A stretch of DNA of 64,000 nt from Scenedesmus sp. ARA3. Its lineage: Eukaryota; Chlorophyta; Chlorophyceae; Sphaeropleales; Scenedesmaceae. The DNA lies in NCBI GenBank assembly GCA_004335835.1, contig RWJK01001070.1, positions 2,797 to 66,796 of the forward strand, read 5' to 3'. Position numbers and translations under genes: made by a program. Of this stretch, positions 22,936 through 33,422 are shown one piece after another (the first letter of the stretch is position 1; the number at the start of each line of letters is the position of its first letter). A model generated the notes under the pieces. It worked only from the letters and a program-made list of their open reading frames with translations, ran no database searches and was not told the origin of the DNA.

Positions 22936-23974
22936 CGGGCCCTTGCCTGCTGATGTGCCTGGCAGCAGCAAGCGCAGCAAGGGCTTGCCTGGCACTGCTG
23001 GCGGCGGCTGCAGTGGAGGCGGCACACCAGCTGGTGTCAAGGCTGGCAGGACCATCAGCAGGCAGCGTAAGGCTGCAGCAGTGCCAGAAACAGAACAGCA
23101 TACCCCAGCAGCAGCTGCAGGTGCGCCGCAAATGGGTGCTGCAGGCGGGCACTTGCCTGCTATTGCAGGACTGACTGGCAGCGCTGGTATCCCAGCATCT
23201 GCTGCGGCTGCTGAGTCACTGCTGGCTGGCATTGCTGATGTGACATCAGCAGCAGCACCAGCAGCAGCAGCAGCAGCAGCAGTGCCAGCAGCAGCAGCAG
23301 CGCCAGCGGTTGCTGTTGAGGAGCTGCTGGCTGGCATTGCTGATGTGGCAGCAGCAGGCGTGGCAGTGGTGCAGAGGCTGGAAGATCTGCAGGTGTGTGG
23401 CCTACTAACTGTGGTACAGCCCAGGCGTGTGTGACATATCTTATTGTAGCACCATGCACCCCGTGCGCATTCCCAGTACATGGCACCCTACCAAGTGGCA
23501 CAGGAGGAATCATCTGGCAGTGCATGCTTTCACAATGCTTGTAACCAGTGGCTGCGGTCATGCGCCAGCTACTGCACTTCACAGCCTTTGACTTGCCAAC
23601 TTCTGTTCACCCAACTGCTGGACTGCCACTGCTTTCTGCTGCTGCAGGTGGATGCCGCAGCCGTCCACCAGGCAGACACGCATGTGAAGGAGGTGCTGCT
23701 AGCACTTGCCGAGCGCTTTGAAACCAACACCGCAGAAACAGTCTCAACAGCAGCAGCAGCAGCAGCAGATGCATCAGCTGGCAGCGGCCAGCCGCAGCTG
23801 CTGTCAGCCAGTCAAGTGCGGCTATGGCTGCTCATCACAGGCAGCAGCATCCAGGCTCTGGCTAGGCGCAGCAGAGGCCTAGATGGCCCTGGCAGCAGTG
23901 CCGCCTGGCAGGATGAGGCTCTGGCGCAGCTGCTGGCCTGCCACAAGCCTTACTTGGGTGACCTGGCAGGCTGA
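18298..23974 (+). CDS. AP2-domain transcription factor with N-terminal SUMO-interacting motif
   Basis: Exons: 18298-18364, 18570-19773, 20128-20185, 20725-20847, probable 24-base microexon 21038-21061, 21242-23392 and 23648-23974. Phases close, giving about 1317 residues (1309 without the microexon). Residues 6-18 read VADIVDLTFDSED, a hydrophobic core plus acidic tail typical of a SUMO-interacting motif. RPRKKQR soon after is a likely nuclear signal. The single AP2/ERF DNA-binding domain spans about residues 400-458 over three exons: HYAGVTLHRRNRWQANIKV, KVYIGSYELEDTAAEAFDM and VALKCRGAGAATNFP. The remainder is Ala/Gln/Glu low complexity with basic patches (SRRKPLKPHRIP, SRITKRSRKEQ) and an ordered-looking C-terminus from VDAAAVHQADTHVKEVLLAL. 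The start at 18298 is preferred over an upstream in-frame ATG at 18235 because the SIM follows directly. The exact left edge of the sixth exon is uncertain. Confidence 0.84.
20577..20958 (+). repeat. Copies of both edges of AP2 exon 20725-20847
   Basis: A 5'-edge copy at about 20577-20650 (after TGCCAG; GCTGGCACTGCCACCAACCT) precedes the exon. A 3'-edge copy at about 20925-20958 (AGCATGGGCTTAGATGAGGT) follows it. Both are inside introns. Confidence 0.82.
21330..21730 (+). repeat. In-frame internal duplication in the AP2 gene
   Basis: Two coding units are tandem: AEAAQLRTGAGSEDVKMQQV...Gln run...EEEEELQLLQAG and AEAAQLRTGVGSKVEETQQV...Gln run...EEEEELKLLQAG. Unlike the intronic copies, this duplication keeps the frame and has accumulated amino-acid changes. 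Confidence 0.85.
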
Positions 23975-24641
23975 GGCATACAGGTGTTACAGCAGCTGCG
24001 GGCCTTGCTGGCCCTGAGCAGCAGTGCGGCCTGGCAGGCTGATGAGAAAATGTGCTGCAGCAGCTGCAGGCCTGCCACAAGCCTTACCTGGGTGACCTGG
24101 CAGCCTGATGCACTGAGGCAGTGGCGCAGCTGCAGGCCTGCTACAAGCCCTACCTGGACAACGTGGCGGGCTGATGCGCACAAGTGTTACAGCAGCTGAT
24201 GCTCAGAGGCGCTGGTGCAGCTGCCGGCTGCTGCAAGCCCTAACTGGCAGACCTGGCTGAGCCCCAGCCAGCAGCACACCCAGGTGGCCTGTTGCTGCCT
24301 AAAGCTGGTGTGTACTATGGTACCTATGTAGATATTCTTTCATAGAGCATGTGTGCAAGCTAGGGCTAGCGAGTTGTCGGCTTGTGTCAAGGGTGTGCCA
24401 CACCAGTTGACCGCACGGGTTGCAGTTGTTGCAGAAGGCTTGTTTGCTGAGGGATGCGGCTGGCCCCTGCATGCAGCAGCTGCGAGCAGTCAAAGGCAAC
24501 GCAGCGCAGATTGGCAGCTGTGGTAGAGTAGCTTTTATTGTGCTATCATGCATGTTGTTAGACATGCAGGTGTTGTGTTGCGCAGGATTTAGTCATTCAG
24601 AACTATGCAGGTGATACAAGGAAGCACAATTGCAGGATAGC

Positions 24642-24646
24642 TGTAA
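24642..24646 (+). terminator. Candidate TGTAA polyadenylation signal of the AP2 gene
   Basis: First sense-strand TGTAA after the AP2 stop, about 670 bases downstream. Short motif, low certainty. Confidence 0.28.
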
Positions 24647-25114
24647 CAACAGCTGTAGGAAAATTGCAGGATGGAATGGTGACACACAGTGCAGACAGTC
24701 AAGAAATTCAGAGACACTTTGGCCACAACTGGCAGTTGTGCGCGCTTGCCTCGACATTGATTGTGTTGTAGTGCGCAGCATGTTGGGCTGTGCAGTGTGT
24801 TGGGCTGTACAACGTTTTTACAGGATGGATGTGTTGCAGTTGCGACGCAACCGCCATGAGGGACAAAGGGTGCAGGCATCCGCAGTGAGTTGCAGCACAC
24901 TGCAAGTTGGCTGCTGCACAGCATGTAACACTGATAAACTGCTGGCAGCAGTGACTGGCTGGGTTGATTGCCTTTGGTTTTAAGTAAAAACAGTTTATTG
25001 CAAGCTGAAGGCGTCTTGCTTGCAAGTTGCAACTCCTGGCACCTACGCATGCTCACTCAGCGTAGTTTGTGTTGCATGTCATGTCAGTCATCTTCGACTT
25101 GACAGTCCACATGG

Positions 25115-25119
25115 TTACA
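25115..25119 (-). terminator. Candidate TGTAA polyadenylation signal of the enkurin gene
   Basis: TTACA on the plus strand (TGTAA on the sense strand), about 510 bases beyond the enkurin stop codon. Confidence 0.28.
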
Positions 25120-25627
25120 CACATGCCTTGCGCAACATATGTAAGGTGCAGCTGACACGAGGTCACCAGTGGCTGACAGGGACGCAATATGCTTGGGGAC
25201 GTCCTGACGGCACACTCAACTTCACAGGCAAGACCGCCATTGCCGACAGCGTGAACGCCACAGCCATCGTGGCAGCTGATCAGAACACGTAAAGGTGCGC
25301 CTTTATGCCGCCACTGCCCGTAATGTACAATCAACAGCTCTTGTCGTGGCGGCTGCAGCTGCCAGGGTCACAGCTCGTTCTGGATAAGCCAGCAGTTGTG
25401 ACAACAACAACAGCCAGGACCGGATCAGCTTGCAACCAGAACTACAGGCCAGCTTCCGCTCGACCCCTGCCTCTCCTGGTACCGACTAGTTGCAGCTGCC
25501 GCTGTCTCTGACACCACCAGCACCACGCCGCTCCTCAGCCTGAGGCCTTATCAGCATGATGAGCAGTAGCCATGCAGGCCAGCGTCACTCAACCGCCGTG
25601 CCCCTCCCCGCCTCCTCTTGAAACCAA

Positions 25628-28102
25628 CTAGTAGCCGCTGCCGTTGTCAGGCACCACCAGCACCACGTCGCCCGCCTCCAGTGTGCGGATGTCGCTCTCG
25701 ATCTCAGCCAGCTGCGCCTCCATGGCCTCGTGGCGCTTCACCTTGCTGCCAATGTCCATCACAAAGCCCAGCTTTTGGTACTCTGCGGGTGCACGCAAAC
25801 GACGCAGCGGCAGTGGCAGAGGTTGCCGTTGGCTGCATGCATGCATGCTTGGAAACCACAGCAGTAGCAGGGAGTGCAAATTGTTGCTGCTCAGATCAAG
25901 CTGCCTCCATCTTGCTTGCAGCAAAAGCAGGGGGCCTGCTTGCAGGACATTGCAGGTCTGCTTGCATGGCATAGACACGGCATATTATCCACTGGCTGCG
26001 TCATTGCACACAGCACCTGCGGTTAGGTACGTGCGCCAGCAAGCATGCATCTTGAACACACAGGCACTGCCTGCATCTGAATTCATGTGTTAAGCTGCCG
26101 CACCTGCGTTGAGCGTGGCCCACTTGATCTTGAGGTGGCGCAGCAGCTCCCCGCGCTCCTCCTCCGACATGGGCACAGCAGTGGGCTGGTTGGACTGCAG
26201 CAGGTGCAGAACATGCCATGAAGCAGGAGTGCATGTCAGTGGTTGCTCAAACTCTTGCTGCTTATGCTTATTCTGCAAAGTTTGCTGGTGCTCAAGTTGC
26301 ATGAACAGAGCATGCCATGTTATCTCACCATCGCATGCTTGCAGGAGCGTCATGTATGACAGGATACTGAGACACAATTGGTTTCCCCAGCAACATTAGC
26401 TGTGCTGGCTGCCTGTTGTGCGATATTGGCTTGCCTGCTGCTCATGCTGACGCAGCAGTATTGGCAACTGGTTCAGCTCGTCTGCAGCATTCGTTACTGC
26501 TCTGCTGAGGCTGCCTGCCTCCATATCACAACCATATCACAACCATATCACAACCGCTGCTGTCACACCCCTCACCGGCTGCTCCCTGAGCCGCAGGTAC
26601 TGCTCCAGCTGCTGCTGCTCCAGCGTGATCTGCTGCTTGTTGCGCTTCAGGTAGGCAGGCACCTGCAGCAGCAGGCAGCAAAGTGCAAGCACACAACAGC
26701 TTTGTAACAGCGAGGTTTGACCCCTGATGATGTGGTCAACGCCAGCAGCTGGCTGCCTGATGCAGGAATTGGGACTGCTTGGTGGCTCGTTGACAGCTAA
26801 TCGCTGTCGGCAGGTATTGTACTCATGTCAAGTGCTGGCGGTCAACAACGCGGGCGTGCATGTTCGGCAGTTGGCTGTAAACCTAGAAGCACAGGATACA
26901 GCTGCATCATAAGCTGCTGCTGCCGCACCTTGCCGAAGCCTGGCTTCTCCACAAACAGCTTCTCCTCCTTTGGCACCTTCTTGGGGGCAGCCAGAATCAC
27001 CTCAACTGCAGCAGCAGTAGCAGCAGCAGCAAGCATGTGCAGTCCTGAACTGTGCTTGCTCGCATGTCAAAAGCATGGCTGCTGCTCCATAGTGAGCTGC
27101 TGCTTGTCAGCACAGGTGTGCTGTGGCAACACAGAGCCAGGCGTTGCTTGCTGCTGGCTGGCATTGAACCACTAGCACGCTTTTAGACGGGCGCTGCTGT
27201 GTCTGATGCTATCTCCTGCAAGGCCCTGCAGCCTGCTGCTGCGCCTATTGCTGCTGTTGCCTGCGCACCTGCGTTTGTGGTGATGAAGTTTTTGTTGCTG
27301 GTGAGCCCCATGATGGGCTTCTCTGTGCGTGCTGGCACTGGGGCCTTCAGCTTCTCTTTGGGCCTGCTGGGGGAGTTGGCTGCAGGCCACAACGCCACAC
27401 CACAGTTTGCAGGACAACAGGCACAAGAGACAAAGCGCTTGGGCAAAGTTGTTTTGGGGACGTGGTTGCCTGAGTCAGTGCGCTGAGAGCAGGCGACTGC
27501 TAACTGCCTGTTGAGGCAGGCATGTTTGACATTGCTGTCACCTCATTATCTTTGTATTGCGTACTAGGGCATACCGTGGCAAAGCTTTCTGACCTTTGTC
27601 AGTGAAGCAGCGTGCTTGCAGGAACCCAATTGTGTAGCACAACTGCAGCGTCAACACCTGCTGGCCAGCCTGGCAGGGCAACTCTGCAAAATTCACTCTA
27701 TGATTCATGCCAAACAGCATGCCTAGCTGAGACATGAAAACAGTGATGTTGTGAGGTGTTGTTGCTGCTGGTCTGCGTTGGCACTCACGCTGCGGCAGTA
27801 CTGGCTCCTTTGCATGCTTGCGCAGGAAGGCCTCTGGGTGCTCTGCATTCTGCCCTATAGCCTTGCCCATAGTGGCTGTCGCCCGGATTTTTGAGGCCCC
27901 ATAGTCTCGTGGGTCAACTTCTCCAGCGTGCTGCAGTGCAGCAGAGACTGTGAGTGGCCTGCTGCTGCTTCTGCTGTGTACTTGACTGCTAGCAGGTGGC
28001 ACTCACTCTTGACCGGTACATAGGTGGACGCTCCATTACTACTTGCTGCCGTGGCAGCAAGTTATATATGCTCTCATCGCTCTTGCTCTGCGTGGCCTGC
28101 AT
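25628..28102 (-). CDS. ENKUR: Enkurin (flagellar inner-junction protein, FAP106 orthologue), complete
   Basis: Seven exons on the minus strand: 28007-28102, 27789-27930, 27269-27379, 26929-27005, 26576-26662, 26104-26194 and 25628-25782. All phases close, giving 252 residues, almost exactly the length of animal enkurin (about 256). The N-terminus SDESIYNLLPRQ and PPMYRSR, then TMGKA...HPEAFLRKHAKEP, KNFITTNAVEVILAAPKK, PGFGKVPAYLKRNKQQ and the C-terminal enkurin domain (MSEEERGELLRHLKIKW; YQKLGFVMDIGSKVKR; LEAGDVVLVVPD) follow the family order. Known role: a microtubule inner protein at the inner junction of axonemal doublets, supporting normal flagellar beating. The gene has ordinary introns, almost no homopolymer tracts and no exon-edge copies, in contrast to its neighbours. 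Gene 5 starts upstream in the same direction. Confidence 0.94.
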
Positions 28103-28579
28103 TCTTGCTGCAAGCTCAGATGGTCACTTGTGAAACTTTAAGCGACACGTCATTGATGCGCCAAAACGCCAGTGAAAGGTACCAATGCGTTTTCTGACCG
28201 CTTTGATGCTTTCAGGAACCACCTCGAAAGAGGAATACCCCGAGCAGCAAACCCTAGTCCGGATGACTGAGCTCGACTTGGCACAATGTACACGCAGTTC
28301 AATAGCCCGTGCACAGGAACCACTGTACGTGCATGAACATTTGATATTCGGCCACCATTCGAGAAATTATCATCCGTGACCCTGGCGCTCAACAACAGTG
28401 GTGGTCCTCAAAGCCAAAGCTGAAGCAGGTTCACAATTACCGCAGGCGCATTCTGCTGGTGCACTCAGTCAGCAGCAACGCGTCTCAGCGTTGTGTACAA
28501 GAGCAGCCTGGCTATTGACTGCCATGTGCTGCCGGCAACACAAGAGCAGCAGCACATGCACATGGAGGCACGTTACGCC
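28103..28579. other. Short spacer between gene 5 (-) stop and enkurin (-) start
   Basis: About 480 bases hold the 3' end of the upstream minus-strand gene and the enkurin promoter. I see no motif I can name and no coding exon. Confidence 0.5.
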
Positions 28580-31500
28580 CTAACTCGTGGTCAGCAGCGC
28601 CAGCAGCTCCCCAAGGTCATCATCGTCATCTGCTCCTCCTGCTGCTGCTGCTGGTGGTGGCTGTGCTGCAGCAGCTGGGAAGCTGAAGGGTGCTGCTGCA
28701 GCTGCCGCCTGCGGCTGCTGCCACTGTAGCGGCGCCGGCTGGTACGCAGTTGGCTGCTGCTGTTGGAATTGTAGTGATGGAACAGCTGCGCCTGGCGCAG
28801 CTGTGGCAGCAGGGGGAGCTGCTGCCGGAGTGTACTGCATGGGCACGTGGTAAGAGGGCTGCTGCTGGTACAGCTGGGGCTGCTGCTGCTGCACAGCTGC
28901 TGCAGGTGGCATGGCTACAGCAGCAGCACCGCTCTGCCAGCTGAGTGCTACTGCTACTGCTGCTGGCTGCTGCGGGGCTTGGTAGTAGGACAATATGGGC
29001 ACAGACGCGGAAGCGGTAGCAGCAGCAGGAGCAGCAGCCCGCCAAGGCTCCTGCAGCATCGGCTGCTGCTGCTGCTGCTGTGGCATCGGCTGGCGCTGCG
29101 TGTTAAAAGCAGCCAGCAGTGCTGCCTGCGCCTCACGCTCCTGCCTCTGCTTCTCCTCCTCCGCTCTCTTGCTCTCCGCCATAGCAATTGCCAGCTGCCG
29201 TTCAAATTCATCCTCTTCGCCGCCCGCAGCAGCTGGCGCAGCAGCCACAGCAGCAGCAGACTCCGCAAGCGCCGCCCTGAGCAGCGCCTCCTCATGCGGG
29301 GTGCGGACCCCTGCAGGGCCCCCTGCTGTTGCTGCTGCTGCCGCTGCTACTGCTGCTGGCAGGCCCTGCCATGCGCCGTCCTCAGCTGCATCCGGCGGCG
29401 GCTGCCAGCCTGCTGCTCTGGCTGCCTGTTCGTATTCCTGCTGTGCCTGTACGTCTGCCGCCTCTTCATCGTCGCTTGGCTGCTCGCTGTCATCTTCGTC
29501 GTCGGAGCTGTCCGACCCCAGCTGCATGGCCAGCAGGGCGTTGAACTTGGAGATGTCTGAGCAGCAGCAGCAGCAGCAGCAGCAGCACGGCAGCACACAG
29601 CGCCAGCAGCACCAGGGTTACTGATTGACTGCTGGTATCAGCCAGTGTCGACGAGCAACAGTGAGTTTGACCACTTCCGATCAAGCTATGTCCTGGCAAC
29701 ATCGGCCACATGCAAATCTTTACATATGCTTTACCGCTTGCAAGCTCACTGCATAGGTTGACCATTGCCTCCATGTGCAGCTGCTCCATTTGCATCTCTC
29801 TCTTTCCTGCAACTCTCTCTTTCCTGCAAGCCCTGCTCTCTCACCCTCTCATATCAAACCGCAATCTCATCCAGCCCTCCACACCCACCTGTGATGAACT
29901 TGCCAGTGCCCATGATGCTAGCGTGGTCCACTGAGCCACCCCCAGTGGATCCAGCAGCGCCACTCACACCAAAGCCACTGGCAGCCTCTCCGAGCCCCGA
30001 CTCGTTCGCAGCGTTGCTGCCCTGCTCCCAGCCAGCCGACGATGCGCCGTCTCCCGCCTCTGCTGCTTTGCGCCTGGCTGCTCGCCGCTGGTTCTTTTTG
30101 GCAGCCTTGCCAGCGCCTGCAGCAGTAGCAGCATGGGAAGTGTCAGGGACGGGCAGTACAGCTGCTGTGTCGCAGCTCCGGCGGACCGTTGTCCAGGCTG
30201 ATTTCAAGGCGCAACCCCGCAACAGAGACAGTACTCTCGTCTGTGCGTGCGTAGTGCGACATGCATTCGGCCCACCTGGCCCAAGGAGCTGTCACCAAAG
30301 CAACAAGATAATGTTAGTCACTAGCAGTATGCCGTCGGCGCACCCCCGCTGTCTTCAACCAGCTCCATGCCAGGTGGCAGCTGCTGCAGCTTCCTACCCC
30401 TGGCCAGAAACATTACAGTTACAGGCATAATCAACTATATTTCACATGTCACTGACACTAAAAGGCAGGCAGCGCACCCCCGCTGTCTTCAGCCAGCTCC
30501 ATGCCAGGTGGCAGCTCCTGGGGCCCCTTGTCCTTGCTCAGGTTGCGCCCCAGCGGGTCAGCTTTAGGCACAAACGGGATGGGGCTGCAGCGCAGCAAGT
30601 GACGCAGCGGCAGCAGCATTTTGCAGTGTAGGCACAGTCAGGTTGCGCCCCAGCGGGTCAGCTTTAGGCACAAACGGGATGGGGCTGCAGCGCAGCAAGT
30701 GACGCAGCGGCAGCAGCATTTTGCAGTGTAGGCACAGTCAGGTTGCACCCCAGCGGGTCAGCTTTAGGCACAGAGGGGATGGGGCTGCAGCGCAGCAAGT
30801 GACGCAGCGGCAGCAGCATTTTGCAGTGTAGGCACAGTCAGGTTGCGCCCCAGCGGGTCAGCTTTAGGCACAAACGGGATGGGGCTGCAGGGCAGCAAGT
30901 GACGCAGCAGAAGCAGCATCTCGCAGTGTAAGTGCTAGGCGAAGTCAGGTTGCGCCCCGGCGGGCCAGGCCTGGGGGCAGTGACGATGAGCTGCAGCGCA
31001 CGATAACCAAACAACTGAACGGCACAGTCACAAGTTGGTGCTCCACACATGTGAGACGGTTTCAAAAGTCGCTGTGCCATTGTGTCATAGCGGGTATGCT
31101 GTGGACCCCGCCAGCTTTGTGGCGCAAGCGCACTCAATGGCGTCAAGCAGCTAGTGCATATAAGGCGGCCACAGCACTCTGCGCAGGCAGTACCAGCCGC
31201 TGCATCTGCAGTTGCGCAGCTGCACAGTTGCAGCAACCTGTAACAACTGTCCTCGCACTTACAACACAGCATGCACTACAGGCACAGCACAGCATCCGTT
31301 GCATCCGCGGACGACTTTGCTCTGACACAACATATGCAATCTCTCTGTCCACAGCAGGCACTCACGGCAGCTTCACCACTGCCGGTTGAGGCATGGACAG
31401 CCGCGGCTGCTGCGGCTTCTTCTTCTTGGGCGGTGCTGCTGCTTGCCCCTCTGCAGCATTGCTAGCTGTGCCGGCCCCCTTGCCCCGCTTGCTGCTGCTG

Positions 31501-33422
31501 GCTCCATTGCTGGCCTGCAGCATTGCAAATAAGGCAGGCACATGACAGCAGCAGTGTGCATTCGTCCTCTGGTCAGCATCGACTTAGCATTGCCAACGCA
31601 GCACAACAACAATGCTGCGTTGCTGTCAAAGGTTTCAATGTTTCAAATCACACCACTTCCGTCTGCTAGCCAGGCTTGCCATGCCGATGCACCAGCAACG
31701 CTGTGCCACAGACTGCTGGTGCTGCTGCAGTCTCGTGCAGCAGCCACAGCGTGTTGCCTCAATCAAACCAACGCTGCAGCTGACTGTGCCGCCACAAGCG
31801 CCACCCTGTCAGGCTGTTGCTGCTGATGAGATGAATGCCGTGTGCACCGTTGCGCATGCACCAGACTGATTCCACCAGTTGCTGTTTCGGGTGCATACAG
31901 AGAGCAGCACGTGTGCGCTGCGCGCCTGTGCACATGAACAGGCGGCACACGCTGCATGATGCTCTTTCATGTGCGCACGGAGCAGCGCTGGGCTGCTGCC
32001 GCCTCACCTGCACGGGGACTGGCGGCGGTTTTGCCTCCGTCCTTGCATAGATGCGCTTGCAGTGCAGCACGAGCCCCTTGCAGACTTCCTCAGATGCAGA
32101 CTTACTGGTCTTGCCCTTTGGGCAGGCTGCAGGTGCAGCAGCAGCAGCGGCAGTCAACATAAGAAACAAGACATCGCTCATTGTGACAGAGCCAAGGCTG
32201 CAACTGCTTGCAGGACGCACATCTGACAGCCGCAGGAGCGCTCAGACAAGCCACACTGCTGGTCAACTGGCAATCAAGCAGCGGTAGAGTAAAGCCACGA
32301 GGCCAGGAAAGCCTCTGTAACGTGGACGCAACACCAGCACACTGCTGCGAGCTGCATGCATTGCCGCTACTCACCAAAATTGCTGTAGGGAATTTTGGGG
32401 CACCTGCAGACGGCAGCAGGAGCAGCATCCGGTGTATTCGATACTATGCCACGCGGCAGCCACTTCGGTAACATTAGGTCAAAACAGTGCGCTTTCCTGC
32501 CAGACGTTTCTGTATGCAACTGCTTGCATGATTATGTGCACTGCTGACTGCTGGCATTGGTGGGGTACTGCAGTACTGCTTGCAGGACGTTGGTGAGGTG
32601 CAGCATCCTAGTCAGTAGCCAAGGCTGCCAACATTCAACATCACACCTACAATGAGCATCCTTTGCTACTAATACTTCTCTCTTGAACCACCGGTTCACT
32701 GTCACTGACTAATCTGGACTCCTCCTCTGTGCCAGCTGCTTCGACTGCTCTGAGCCCAAACTGCATTGGCCACAACTGCTGCTGGAATGGTGCTAGGCTG
32801 CTGCACCTTTCCTGTTTGTTGCTTGATCATAATGCTGCAATTGATCATATTGCTGCAGTTGGATCCTAAGGCTGCAATCAGTGTGCCCTAAAGTGACCAT
32901 GGCCTCGACTGTGTAATATATGGTGAGCCGTTACCCTGGCTGTGCATTGTAGACCTGTTTGGTGGCGCACACCTATTCTTTCTTTGCCTTGCACTCACTT
33001 GCCCTGCGTGCCCTTTGATCCTGAACTGACATACTTCTTTATACACTGTGTGTGGTAGATGTCGCCATCAGGCACTCGGTGGCAGTTGGCTGAGCACTCG
33101 ACGCTGACGCATTCCTGCAAGCAGAGGCAAGAGTACACATGCCCAGGTGCACGCAGTGCAGGCCAGTCTGCTGTCCATGCATGACCTGCTGGTGCCTACG
33201 TGGGTTCAGACCTGCTGCTACTACTAACAGACAGTATCACCCGAGGCGGCAGCTGCGAATCAGGGCCATCAGCAAAGAGAGATCTTGCTGGAGGGGTGTA
33301 GTACTGCTGCTGCACAAGCCAAAACGCGGCATGTCCAAGCGGCTGCTTGCCTCTACTTCGGCGTCAGCCTCCTTCCCACAAATATCACACGTCCCGCGGT
33401 AAGCCTGCTCCAGCGTGCCCAT
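28580..33422 (-). CDS. Unrecognised Cys/His-rich protein with ubiquitin-interacting motifs
   Basis: Eight inferred exons on the minus strand: 33357-33422, 33035-33114, 32375-32403, 32008-32126, 31366-31514, 30478-30584, 29889-30116 and 28580-29556. Phases close, giving 584 residues. The N-terminus is a compact Cys/His cluster (CDICGKEADAEECVSVEC, SANCHRVPDGDIYHTQC, CPKGKTSKSASEEVCKG) that probably binds zinc; I cannot assign it to a named finger family. A conserved-looking linker follows (LPPIPFVPKADPLGRNLSKD, PQELPPGMELAED), then a basic patch (KKNQRRAARRKAAEA) and an acidic stretch. Two helices resemble UIMs: EEALLRAALAES and DEFERQLAIAMAESKRAEEE. The tail is Gln/Ala/Pro-rich and ends DDDDDLGELLALL. 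A ubiquitin-linked role is inference. The first donor (GTAGAG) and the 29-base exon are the least certain parts. Confidence 0.58.
30340..30990 (-). repeat. 100-bp tandem array of an exon 5' edge plus one 3'-edge copy (exon 30478-30584)
   Basis: The exon start (CTGCAG acceptor, then PIPFVPKADPLGRN codons) recurs upstream on the sense strand. On the plus strand, units begin at 30539 (real), 30639, 30739, 30839 and 30945, i.e. exactly 100 bp three times and then 106. A copy of the other exon end (ELPPGMELVEDSG) lies at 30340-30375. Confidence 0.93.

Larger units (their letters stand above)
23975..25627. other. Convergent intergenic region with copies of the AP2 gene's terminal codons
   Basis: Just after the AP2 stop, diverged copies of the last coding bases (CCACAAGCCTTAC...GACCTGGCAG and TGA) recur at about 24064-24106, 24142-24175 and 24228-24258. 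Further right an open stretch at 25190-25292 (+) reads YAWGRPDGTLNFTGKTAIAD and ends in TAA. It may be a gene remnant, but I recognise no family and see no partner exons. Confidence 0.6.
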
